Positions 34,706-42,820 of a stretch of DNA of 64,000 nucleotides are shown piece by piece (positions within the stretch are counted from its first letter, which is position 1; every line of letters starts with the position of its first letter). Source of the DNA: Frankia sp. RB7. GTDB taxonomy: Bacteria; Pseudomonadota; Alphaproteobacteria; Rhizobiales; Xanthobacteraceae. A program made the position numbers and the translations under genes. The DNA lies in the NCBI GenBank assembly GCA_030403585.1, contig JAUEPE010000004.1, positions 124,001 to 188,000 of the forward strand, in the 5' to 3' direction. A model generated the notes under the pieces. The model worked only from the letters and a program-made list of their open reading frames with translations. It was not told where the DNA came from and made no database searches.

Positions 34706-35626
34706 ATGAAAGTCATCGTCGTCGGGTACGGCGTTCAAGGCCACAAGCGTTTCAAGGTCGCGGGCGAGGATGCGGTCGGGATCGTCGATCCCGTCGCGCC
34801 GGAAGCCAACTGGCGTCGTCTCGAAGATGTTCCTGCCGACCGCTTCGATGCGGCCATCGTCTGCACGCCGGATACCCCCAAGATCGAGTTGCTGCGCTAT
34901 TTGCTCGAGCGCGGCAAGCACGTGCTGGTCGAGAAGCCGCTATTTGCCGCAAACGAGGACGATCTTCGCGCGCTCGGCCGCCTGGCCGGCGCGCTGTGCG
35001 TCGCCGCCTATAACCATCGCTTCGAGCCGCATTTCGTCCGAATGCGCGAGCTTCTGCGGTCCGGCCAGCTTGGCTCTGTCTATCGCTGCCGCATGTTCTA
35101 CGGCAACGGCACCGCGCGGTTGGTGCGCAACTCGGCCTGGCGCGACACCGGCGACGGCGTGCTCGGAGATCTCGGCTCGCATTTGCTCGACACCGTGCGC
35201 TTCTGGTTCGGCGACGTCGTCGACAATTTCCGCATCGTGTCGGCCGAGCGGTTCGAGAATCGCGCACCAGACCATGTGGTGATCGCCGCGGAAGGACGCC
35301 CGCAGATCGAGCTGGAGATGACGTTGCTGTCCTGGCGCAACCATTTCACCTGTGACGTCTTCGCCGAGCACGGCTCCGCCCATATCGAATCGCTGTGCAA
35401 ATGGGGCCCGAGCAGTTTTATTCACCGCACCCGCGTGTTGCCGAGCGGCCGTCCGCCGGAAGTCACCGAGATCCTGGTGCAGGACGATCCGACCTGGGCG
35501 CTCGAATATGCCCATTTCAAGCAGCTCTGTGACGCACGCGCGGAGACCGATCTGTCCAATGACATCTGGCTGCATCGCGCGCTGACGCGGCTCGGCCACG
35601 AAACGCAGGCGGGGAGCGGCGCATGA
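34706..35626 (+). CDS. Gfo/Idh/MocA-family oxidoreductase
   Basis: This 306-aa NAD(P)-dependent oxidoreductase has a Rossmann N-terminus MKVIVVGYGVQGHKRFKVAG and the family signature HVLVEKPLFAANEDDL (about 72-87), whose EKP motif carries the catalytic Lys. The GDLGSHLLDTVRFWFGD segment contains the usual Asp/His. Members oxidise or reduce sugar C3 or similar positions on nucleotide sugars. The ATG at 34706 is 7 nt after the HldE-like stop, and the gene's stop overlaps the next start by 4 nt. It may supply a keto intermediate for methylation or epimerisation. Confidence 0.87.
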   Translation: MKVIVVGYGVQGHKRFKVAGEDAVGIVDPVAPEANWRRLEDVPADRFDAAIVCTPDTPKIELLRYLLERGKHVLVEKPLFAANEDDLRALGRLAGALCVAAYNHRFEPHFVRMRELLRSGQLGSVYRCRMFYGNGTARLVRNSAWRDTGDGVLGDLGSHLLDTVRFWFGDVVDNFRIVSAERFENRAPDHVVIAAEGRPQIELEMTLLSWRNHFTCDVFAEHGSAHIESLCKWGPSSFIHRTRVLPSGRPPEVTEILVQDDPTWALEYAHFKQLCDARAETDLSNDIWLHRALTRLGHETQAGSGA

Positions 35627-36897
35627 CCCGACCCCGCATCGCCTATGCCGGAATGACCCATCTCGGTCTCTGCTCGGCGATCGCCGCAGCCGCACAGGGC
35701 TTTGCGACGCTCGGCTTTGATGCCGATGCGTCTTTGACCAGCCGCATCGCCGCTGGCGATCTGCCGGTGCACGAGCCCGGGCTGGACGATCTCCTGCGCA
35801 CCCACCGCGAATGCATAGACTTCTCTGCGGATGCTGCAGCGCTGCGTGCTTGCGATCTCGTCTATGTCGCACCGGACGTGCTGACCGATGGCACCGGCGT
35901 CAGCGATCTCAGCGGCATCGACGCCCTGCTCGACATCGTGCTGGCTAATACGCGCGACGATGCTGTTATCGTCATCCTCAGCCAGGTGCCGCCGGGATTT
36001 ACCCGGGCACGGCAGCGTCCCGGCCGCACCATTCTCTACCAGGTCGAGACGCTGGTGTTCGGCCGCGCCGTCGAGCGCGCAACCAGGCCTGAGCGCTTCA
36101 TCCTCGGTTGCCTCGATCCGGACGCAGCACTGCCGCCCGCCTGGCAGAGTTTTCTCGAATCCTTCGGCTGCCCGCTGCTGCCGATGCGGCTGGAGAGCGC
36201 CGAGCTTGCAAAGATCTCCATCAATTGCGCGCTGGCGGCGTCCGTCACCACCGCCAACACGCTCGCCGAGCTCTGCGAGCGCGTCGGCGCCAACTGGTCG
36301 GAGATCGCGCCCGCGCTGAAGCTCGACGCGCGCATTGGTCCCTACGCGTATCTCGCACCCGGGCTTGGACTTGCCGGAGGCAATATCGAGCGCGACCTCG
36401 CCACCGTGATGCGGCTGTCGGAACAGCATGGCACCGACGCCGGCATGATCCGCGCCATCATCGCCAACAGCCGGCATCGCAAGGACTGGGCGCTGCGCGA
36501 GCTGCATGAAGCGTTGCTGGCGACGGCGCCGCAGGCCCGGATCGGCGTGCTCGGCCTCGCCTATAAGGAAAACACGCATTCGGTGAAGAACTCTGCGGCG
36601 CTGGAGCTGATCGCGCAGCTCGCGGCATGGCCGGTGCGCGCGTTCGATCCGGCGGTGGCCGCCTCCGCCGCGCAGCATCCGAACCTGACGGCCACAACGA
36701 ATGCGATCGAGGCCGCACGCGACGTCGATGCGCTCGCGATCATGACGCCGTGGCCGGAGTTCAGGGAAATTGCGCCCGCCGATCTTGCGCGCGTCATGCG
36801 CGGGCGGCTGGTTCTGGATCCCTATCGCGTGCTCGATGCCGCTGCCGTGCACGCGGCCGGGCTCGACTATCGCACGCTCGGCGCGCGAGCGTCGTGA
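35623..36897 (+). CDS. UDP-glucose/GDP-mannose dehydrogenase homologue lacking the catalytic Cys
   Basis: This 424-aa protein follows the UDP-glucose 6-dehydrogenase fold: an N-terminal Rossmann start (IAYAGMTHLGLCSAIAAA), a central substrate-binding segment with the conserved Lys and Asn residues (SAELAKISINCALAASVTTAN), and a C-terminal domain with GVLGLAYKENTHSVKNS. In active dehydrogenases a GGSCLPKD-type motif carries the nucleophilic Cys; here the matching segment is GLGLAGGNIERD and the Cys position is Asn254. Four-electron oxidation to a uronic acid therefore looks impossible. It could do a two-electron oxidation, act as an epimerase, or be a partner protein. It overlaps the Gfo/Idh gene by 4 nt. 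Confidence 0.82.
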   Translation: MTRPRIAYAGMTHLGLCSAIAAAAQGFATLGFDADASLTSRIAAGDLPVHEPGLDDLLRTHRECIDFSADAAALRACDLVYVAPDVLTDGTGVSDLSGIDALLDIVLANTRDDAVIVILSQVPPGFTRARQRPGRTILYQVETLVFGRAVERATRPERFILGCLDPDAALPPAWQSFLESFGCPLLPMRLESAELAKISINCALAASVTTANTLAELCERVGANWSEIAPALKLDARIGPYAYLAPGLGLAGGNIERDLATVMRLSEQHGTDAGMIRAIIANSRHRKDWALRELHEALLATAPQARIGVLGLAYKENTHSVKNSAALELIAQLAAWPVRAFDPAVAASAAQHPNLTATTNAIEAARDVDALAIMTPWPEFREIAPADLARVMRGRLVLDPYRVLDAAAVHAAGLDYRTLGARAS

Positions 36898-36916
36898 CAC
36901 GAACTGGAAGATGCCC

Positions 36917-37573
36917 ATGACTGAGGTAAACCTCCTCTCCAAACTGCCACGCGGCAAACGCAATCTCTCCGCGCGCGCCACCGCCAAGACCGAGGAGCAC
37001 ATCCGCATCTCCCGCGAATATGGCGAGACCTATTTCGATGGCCCGCGCGAATATGGTTATGGCGGCTATCGCTATGACGGGCGCTGGATGCCGGTGGCGC
37101 GGGATTTCATCCAGCACTTTTCCCTCAAGCCCGGCGACCGCGTACTTGATGTCGGTTGCGCCAAGGGCTTTCTCGTCAAGGATTTCATGACCGCCTGTCC
37201 GGGCCTCGAAGCCTTCGGCCTCGACATTTCCCGCTACGCGCTGATGCATTGCGAAGCGGAGACGATCGGTCGCCTGCACCTCGGCAACGCGCTGGAGCTG
37301 CCATTCCCGGACAACAGCTTCAAGGCCGCGATCTCGCTCAACACCATTCACAATCTCGATCGCGCCGGCTGTCTCCAGGCACTGAGGGAGATCCAGCGCG
37401 TCTCGGGCGGCCGCGCCTTCGTGCAGGTGGACTCCTATCGCACGCAGGAGCAGAAGGCGATTTTCGAGGAATGGGTGCTGACCGCGCGCTTCCACGACTA
37501 TCCGCAAGGCTGGATCGCGCTGTTTCAAGAAGCCGGCTATACCGGCGATTATTTCTGGACGATCATCGAGTAG
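36917..37573 (+). CDS. SAM-dependent methyltransferase, class I
   Basis: This 218-aa methyltransferase has motif I VLDVGCAKGFLVKDF (about residues 75-89), an acidic motif in AFGLDISRYAL, and motif-III-like AISLNTIHNLDRAG. The start is taken as the ATG at 36917 because GGAAG lies exactly 6 nt upstream, whereas the ATG at 36911 touches that sequence. The N-terminus has a tyrosine/glycine-rich stretch (REYGYGGYRYDGRW). It is the third methyltransferase of the sugar region and follows the Ugd-like gene by 19 nt. The acceptor is unknown. Confidence 0.82.
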   Translation: MTEVNLLSKLPRGKRNLSARATAKTEEHIRISREYGETYFDGPREYGYGGYRYDGRWMPVARDFIQHFSLKPGDRVLDVGCAKGFLVKDFMTACPGLEAFGLDISRYALMHCEAETIGRLHLGNALELPFPDNSFKAAISLNTIHNLDRAGCLQALREIQRVSGGRAFVQVDSYRTQEQKAIFEEWVLTARFHDYPQGWIALFQEAGYTGDYFWTIIE

Positions 37574-37588
37574 GACGAGGACGCTTTC

Positions 37589-38404
37589 ATGACCCAAGCC
37601 AGCTTCGATGCAAAAGCGGCGCGGACGCGCTGCCAGCGCTATCGCCGGCGCATCCTCGACATCTCGCAGCGCGTCTCGGCGCTGCACATCGGCGGCGCCT
37701 TTTCCTGCACCGAGATCGTCGATGTCATCTACAATGAGCTGATGCGCAAGCCCGGCCTGTCCTCGCCCGATACCTTCCTGATGTCGAAGGGCCACGGCTG
37801 CATGATCCAGTATGTCGTGCTGGAGGAGCTCGGCGTGCTCTCGCGGGCCGACCTCGACGCCTATTGCACGCCGCACGGCCGCCTCGGCGTGCATCCGGAT
37901 TACGGCAATCCCGGCATCGAGGCCTCGACCGGCTCGCTCGGCCACGGCCTGTCGATGGTGGTGGGCATGGCGCTGGCCGAACGCGGCAAGCGCCGCGACG
38001 GCATGATCTACACAGTGCTGAGCGACGGCGAGACCCAGGAGGGATCGACCTGGGAGGCCGTGCTGATGGCGTCCTCGCTCAAGCTGACGAACGTCGTCGC
38101 CTTCATCGACAACAACGACTTCCAGAGTCTCGGGCGCACCTCCGAAACCCATCCCTCGCTTTATCCGCTCGGCGCCAAATTCGAGGCCTTCGGCTGGGAG
38201 ACCGCCGAGATCGACGGTCACGATCCCGCGGCGATTTATCGCGCAGTATCGTCGCGCAAGGGCGACAGGCCGCTGATGGTGGTGGCGCGCACCACCAAGG
38301 GCAAGGGCGTCAGCTACATGGAGAACGCGCCGATCTGGCACTACCGCTCGCCAAGCCAAGACGAGTATGCCCAGGCGCTTCGCGAGTTGGAGACACAAGC
38401 GTGA
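37589..38404 (+). CDS. Transketolase, N-terminal (thiamine diphosphate) subunit
   Basis: This 271-aa protein covers the N-terminal third of transketolase. The conserved N-terminal histidine is in ALHIGGAFS, SKGHGCMIQY follows, and the TPP/Mg motif runs from SDGETQEGSTWEA to AFIDNN (about 148-177). Such half proteins work with a separate C-terminal half, here encoded by the next gene, which starts inside its stop codon (GTGA). In this operon the pair probably moves a two-carbon ketol unit onto a sugar or keto precursor instead of working in central metabolism. Confidence 0.9.
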   Translation: MTQASFDAKAARTRCQRYRRRILDISQRVSALHIGGAFSCTEIVDVIYNELMRKPGLSSPDTFLMSKGHGCMIQYVVLEELGVLSRADLDAYCTPHGRLGVHPDYGNPGIEASTGSLGHGLSMVVGMALAERGKRRDGMIYTVLSDGETQEGSTWEAVLMASSLKLTNVVAFIDNNDFQSLGRTSETHPSLYPLGAKFEAFGWETAEIDGHDPAAIYRAVSSRKGDRPLMVVARTTKGKGVSYMENAPIWHYRSPSQDEYAQALRELETQA

Positions 38405-39312
38405 GAAACACTTTTTCCGAGACGCTGTACGCGGAGGCGACCGCCAACCCGGACGTCTATATCGTCGTCGCCGACATCTCGCCGGCCGGCAGCATGGCCA
38501 AGTTCTCCAGCGAATATCCCGAGCGTTTCATCAATGTCGGCGTTGCCGAGCAGAGCATGATCGGCATCGCGGCTGGCCTAGCGCTGAAGGGCTGCCAGCC
38601 CTTTGCCTACACGATCGCGACCTTCAGCCTCTATCGCCCGTTCGAGATGATCCGCGACGATCTCTGCTACCAGAACCTGCCCGTCACCGTGGTCGGCATG
38701 GGCGCCGGCGTGATCTATTCGACCTTGGGCGGCACGCATCACACCCAGGAGGACATCGCGATTGCTTCCGCGCTGCCCAACATGCAGGTGCTAGCGCCCT
38801 GCGATCCCCTCGAATGCGTCGAGGCCACGCGCTGGTGCGCGCGTCAGAAGAACGGGCCGGTTTACTTGCGCATCGGCAAGGCCGGCGAGCCCGTGCTGAC
38901 GGCACAGGCGGAGCCCTGGCAGTTCGGCAAGTTACGCTACCTGCGGCGCGGCAGCGAAATCTGCATCCTCACCTATGGCGTGATCACGGCGATGGCGGTG
39001 GAGATCGCCAACAAGCTCACCGCGCAAGACCGCTCGGTCTCGCTGGTTTCGGCGCACACGCTGAAGCCGCTCGACCGCGAAGGCATCACAGCCGCCCTGC
39101 AGCAACACCGCCATGTCGTCGTGATCGAGGAACATGCGCCGCAGGGCGGACTCGCCTCGCAGGTGAAGCAGATCGCGTGGGACGTCCGCGCCACCTGCCG
39201 GCTCGATACCTTCACGCTGCGGGACGCCTTCATCCACAATTACGGCTCGACCAGCGATCTGCTCGCGGCGCACGGTCTGTCGCCGGAGCGGATCCTGGCC
39301 ACAATCGGCTGA
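38401..39312 (+). CDS. Transketolase, C-terminal subunit
   Basis: This 303-aa protein supplies the pyrimidine-binding and C-terminal domains of transketolase. FINVGVAEQSMIGIAAGLAL contains the catalytic Glu that activates thiamine diphosphate, GGTHHTQEDIAIASALP follows, and the C-terminal regulatory domain has VSLVSAHTLKPLD and VVVIEEHAPQGGLAS. The GTG at 38401 is used because it overlaps the upstream stop and fits the family N-terminus (TFSETLYAEATANP). It functions as a heterodimer with the product of the preceding gene. Confidence 0.9.
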   Translation: MRNTFSETLYAEATANPDVYIVVADISPAGSMAKFSSEYPERFINVGVAEQSMIGIAAGLALKGCQPFAYTIATFSLYRPFEMIRDDLCYQNLPVTVVGMGAGVIYSTLGGTHHTQEDIAIASALPNMQVLAPCDPLECVEATRWCARQKNGPVYLRIGKAGEPVLTAQAEPWQFGKLRYLRRGSEICILTYGVITAMAVEIANKLTAQDRSVSLVSAHTLKPLDREGITAALQQHRHVVVIEEHAPQGGLASQVKQIAWDVRATCRLDTFTLRDAFIHNYGSTSDLLAAHGLSPERILATIG

Positions 39313-39321
39313 GGGCGGACG

Positions 39322-40197
39322 ATGCGCGTGCTCGTGACCGGCGTCTCCGGCTTCTCGGGTAGCACAATGGCGCGTCAGCTCGCGAGCGGCGGCCACGAGG
39401 TCGTCGGCACCTATCGCCGAGACACGGATTTTCTCACACCGCTGCGCGACGTCACGCGGCTAGAGTTGGTCCGAACCGATCTCATCGACGCCGGAAGGCT
39501 TGCCGGTCCGTTCGATGCCATCGTGCACGTCGCGGCGACATCACCGGCCCCGGGCGTCGACGTCGCAACGCTGGTTCGCGACAACATCGATGCGAGTCTT
39601 GCGTTGATCGAAGCGGCCCGGCGCTGGGGCACCAGCCGCTTCATCTTCTTCTCGTCGCTCTCCTACTACGGCCGGATCGAGCAGGACATCGTCGACGAGG
39701 CCACGCCTGTACGAGATCCCGATGCTTATGGCGCAACGAAACTCATCGTCGAGCAGCGATTAGCCGAGCTCGCTGGCACATTCTCCTCGCTGGCGCTGCG
39801 CCTGCCGGGGATTGTCGGCCGGGGAGCGCATCGGCATTGGCTCGCAAGCGTGGCGTCACGGCTGCGCGCCGGCGAACCGGTCCGCGCCTTCCATCTCGAC
39901 CGCCCCTTCAACAACGCAGCCCATATCGACGACATCGCCGCGCTGGTGCTGACGATGCTGGCACGTGAGGCCTGGGGCGGCTTCGACGCCGCAGTACTCG
40001 GTGCTGCGGGATCGCTGACGGTGCGCGAGACCATCGAGCGCCTTGCGTTGGCGCTGGGCGTGTCAGCCAAAATCGAAGAGATCGCTCCGACCAGCACGTC
40101 GTTCACACTCTCGAGCGCGCACGCAATCGCGCGCTACGGCTATCGGCCCATGGAGATCGGCGCGCTGATCGATCGTTACGGCCGCGAGATCGGCTAG
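39322..40197 (+). CDS. Third NAD-dependent epimerase/dehydratase (SDR)
   Basis: This 291-aa extended SDR has VLVTGVSGFSGSTMARQL at the N-terminus, FFSSLSYYG at the serine strand and YGATKLIVEQ for the YxxxK pair (about 134-143). It is shorter than the other two SDRs and has GVSGFSGS in place of GGAGFIGS, as in reductases or dehydratases that act late in deoxysugar synthesis. It is the last gene of the rightward operon and overlaps the convergent radical SAM gene by 4 nt. Confidence 0.83.
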   Translation: MRVLVTGVSGFSGSTMARQLASGGHEVVGTYRRDTDFLTPLRDVTRLELVRTDLIDAGRLAGPFDAIVHVAATSPAPGVDVATLVRDNIDASLALIEAARRWGTSRFIFFSSLSYYGRIEQDIVDEATPVRDPDAYGATKLIVEQRLAELAGTFSSLALRLPGIVGRGAHRHWLASVASRLRAGEPVRAFHLDRPFNNAAHIDDIAALVLTMLAREAWGGFDAAVLGAAGSLTVRETIERLALALGVSAKIEEIAPTSTSFTLSSAHAIARYGYRPMEIGALIDRYGREIG

Positions 40198-41351
40198 GCC
40201 CGATCGTCCTCGCGATAGCAGCCCTTGCACACCTCGGGTATGCGGCCCTCGCGGTGATCTTTGCGAAACGTCTCATAGGCCTCGCCATGCCAGATCGCGA
40301 CGAGGTCCTCGGCATTGCCGAGATCGACGACCTCAGGATTGGCGATGGTGCAGCAGGGAACAGCGCGCATGTCGGAGGAGACATAGAGCCGCTCGAAAGG
40401 CCAGGGGCAGAGCTTGTCGGTCTTGCGCCAGCTATATTTGTCGGTGACGTTCCAGAACGCCACGCGCACCCCGAGCTCACGGCCGCGCGCCATCAGCCGA
40501 TCACAGAGCTCCTCGGTGAAGGCATCCTCCGCGACGATGTCGCGCAGCGCCTCGCCCCATTTGTCCTGCCCCCAATTGGTGAGATCGAGCGAGAAAGCGA
40601 GGCTGGTAAAGCCTGCCTCGGCCGCGAGCTCGACGAAGGCCGGCAGCTGATGCCGGTTGGACTGCTGCACCACCACCCACATCTTGGTGCGTTCGACGCC
40701 GATCTGGCGGGAATAGGCGTTGATCAGCTTGCAATTGGCGATGACCCGCGAAAACACCGAGCCGCGCCGGATGCTTTCGAACGTCGCCTCGTCGGCGCCG
40801 TCGATCGAGATCTGCACCTCGTTCGGATCGGCGTCGATCAGCTTGCGATAATTATCGCGCAGATGCAGCAGCGAGGCGTTGGTGGTCGTCCGCACCCAGA
40901 TCTCGCGCTCGCGCGCATGGCGCAGCATGGCGAGATATGCATCGCCCTGCATCAGGGGCTCACCCATGCCCTGGAGCTTGATTTCGATTAGCCCGTATTG
41001 CTGATCGAGCAACCCCTTGAAACTCTCGAGCGACATGTCGCCGGCGCGCTGGCCTTTGTGCCAGTCGCTCACTTGGCACATGGTGCAGCGAAAATTGCAG
41101 CGGCTGACATTCTCGATGTCGAGCTTGATCGGCAAATAGTCGACGATCTTGCGGTCGGTGCGCGCGCGCAGATATTTTTCGTAGTTGGCGCGTCGGCGCG
41201 GATCGAAGGCCAGCGCGCGCTCGCGCTGGGCGGCGTAGGCTGCGGAGCCCATCGACGGCTCCGGCGCCGGCAGGTTGCGCAGGAACGCCGCGCTTGCGGC
41301 TGCGTCTTGCGCCGAGGCTGGTCGTTCGATCGTATCGGCGTCGTGAGCCAT
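40194..41351 (-). CDS. Radical SAM enzyme with SPASM-like C-terminus
   Basis: This 385-aa enzyme has the radical SAM cluster motif CNFRCTMC (about residues 82-89), the SAM-binding GMGEPL, and a downstream cysteine set (CPWPFERLY, CCTIANPE, CKGCY) that would hold an auxiliary iron-sulfur cluster, as in SPASM proteins. Several relatives modify sugars or peptides. It is convergent with the last SDR of the sugar operon (4-nt overlap), so it may dehydrate, epimerise or reduce the sugar by a radical route. The ATG at 41351 (MAHDADTIERPAS) is preferred over an upstream in-frame start at 41405. Confidence 0.82.
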   Translation of the reverse strand: MAHDADTIERPASAQDAAASAAFLRNLPAPEPSMGSAAYAAQRERALAFDPRRRANYEKYLRARTDRKIVDYLPIKLDIENVSRCNFRCTMCQVSDWHKGQRAGDMSLESFKGLLDQQYGLIEIKLQGMGEPLMQGDAYLAMLRHAREREIWVRTTTNASLLHLRDNYRKLIDADPNEVQISIDGADEATFESIRRGSVFSRVIANCKLINAYSRQIGVERTKMWVVVQQSNRHQLPAFVELAAEAGFTSLAFSLDLTNWGQDKWGEALRDIVAEDAFTEELCDRLMARGRELGVRVAFWNVTDKYSWRKTDKLCPWPFERLYVSSDMRAVPCCTIANPEVVDLGNAEDLVAIWHGEAYETFRKDHREGRIPEVCKGCYREDDRA

Positions 41352-41514
41352 TTGCGTCCGTTGCGGCGGGATCCTGGGGAGCCGGGATGTCTGGGCAGAA
41401 CGCAAAACTGATTCGGGTTAAAATCGACCATCATTCACGCGGCATGGCAAGGCTTTACGTGAAAAGGCCTGGCCCGGCTGCTCCGTACAACTCCGGTGGA
41501 TCAACCCGGCCGCT

Positions 41515-42747
41515 TCAGATCACATAGAACCCGTGCGTGCCGTCACGGCGGAGCTGGTCGACGAGACCGTATTCCCAGTCGAGATAGGCCTGCATCGCGC
41601 GCTCGGCGATGTCGATTCCCTCATAAGGCCGGCGGTAGCGATGCGCAGGGTCGGGCTTCGGCAGCACCAGCGGCGGACCGACCTCGAGCGTGCCGGTGTA
41701 GCCACCGTCGAGTACATAGACCTCCCAGCCCATTTGCGCGAGCCAGGACGCCGTCATGTCGGCGCGCACACCCTTGTCGTCGGTCAGGAGGATGCGCGCA
41801 CCGCGCACCGGCGCGGCCATGTCGGTCTCCTGCACGAGCTGGCCGCCGGGATAGTGGCGGAAGCCCGGGAGATGACCGGCCGCATATTCCTCCGCATCGC
41901 GCACGTCGAAGCGATAGAGCGTGCGATTGGTCTCGGCGACCAGCGCCGCCATCTCGTTGGCGCCGATATGGCGGACACCGGCATGATAGGCGACGTCGCG
42001 GGCTTTGGCCGGTCCGCCCTCGAACGATCCGATCGTGCCACGCCGGTCAGCGCCATGAGCCAGCGTGTGCCGTGCCAACGTCCAGCCGATCGTACCGTTG
42101 CGCAGCGCCCGCACCTTGTTGGGCACGCCGGCGTTGATCAGTGACTGCGTGCCGATGATCGAGCGGGTGCGGCCGGCGCAATTGACGATGATGGTCGTGT
42201 CCGGATCGGGCGCGGCCTCGCCGGCGCGCAGCACCAGTTCCGCACCGGGCACGCTGACAGAGCCCGGAATGTTCATGGTCGCATATTCGTCGAAGCGGCG
42301 GACGTCGAGGATGGCGATGTTGGCCTTGTCTGCGATCAGCTTTGCCACTTCGTCGGCGCTGAATGACGGCGTGTGGCGGCGCGCCTCGACCAGCTCGCCG
42401 AACGCCTTTGAATAGGAATTGACGTCTTCGAACACCTCATAGCCCGCCGCGCGCCAGGCTTTTAGCCCGCCGTCGAGCGCACGGACATTGCTGTAGCCGA
42501 GTGCCGTGAGGCGGTCGGCGCCGGTTGCGACCAGCCCCTCGCCGTCATCAAACAGCACGACCGGCGCGTCCTTGCGCGGCAGCCGCACCGCGGCCTCGAT
42601 CGCGATCCGGTCCACGGCCATATTGGCCGCGAACAGCGGATGGCCGGTGGCGAAGGCGGCCTCGTGCCTGAGATCGAGCAGAGCGATCTCCTCGCGCAAC
42701 AGCAGCGCGCTGCGGATATCGGCGGGGGTGACGGTCGAAAGCTTCAT
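41515..42747 (-). CDS. Triple-rhodanese-domain sulfurtransferase-like protein
   Basis: This 410-aa protein consists of three rhodanese-like modules: about residues 1-110 (VVLFDDGEGLVA where the active loop should be, no Cys), 125-240 (IIVNCAGRTRSIIG, with the active-site Cys), and 265-375 (ILLTDDKGVRADM, no Cys). Only the middle unit should carry persulfide; the outer ones are probably structural or binding units. Rhodanese-rich proteins of this kind move sulfur or handle thiosulfate. The ATG at 42747 begins MKLSTVTPADI. It is leftward, like the radical SAM gene 163 nt downstream, but a link is uncertain. Confidence 0.85.
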   Translation of the reverse strand: MKLSTVTPADIRSALLLREEIALLDLRHEAAFATGHPLFAANMAVDRIAIEAAVRLPRKDAPVVLFDDGEGLVATGADRLTALGYSNVRALDGGLKAWRAAGYEVFEDVNSYSKAFGELVEARRHTPSFSADEVAKLIADKANIAILDVRRFDEYATMNIPGSVSVPGAELVLRAGEAAPDPDTTIIVNCAGRTRSIIGTQSLINAGVPNKVRALRNGTIGWTLARHTLAHGADRRGTIGSFEGGPAKARDVAYHAGVRHIGANEMAALVAETNRTLYRFDVRDAEEYAAGHLPGFRHYPGGQLVQETDMAAPVRGARILLTDDKGVRADMTASWLAQMGWEVYVLDGGYTGTLEVGPPLVLPKPDPAHRYRRPYEGIDIAERAMQAYLDWEYGLVDQLRRDGTHGFYVI

Positions 42748-42820
42748 GGCGTGAACCCTGGGAGGACAGGCCATGGGCTTTTGAACGATTGCGGCGGGCT
42801 TGGCTAGCCTTCGCGTCCGT

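Noticed and set aside
33046-34716. 556-codon open frame antisense to the HldE-like gene
   Set aside because: Typical antisense composition; the sense gene has complete nucleotidyltransferase and kinase motifs.
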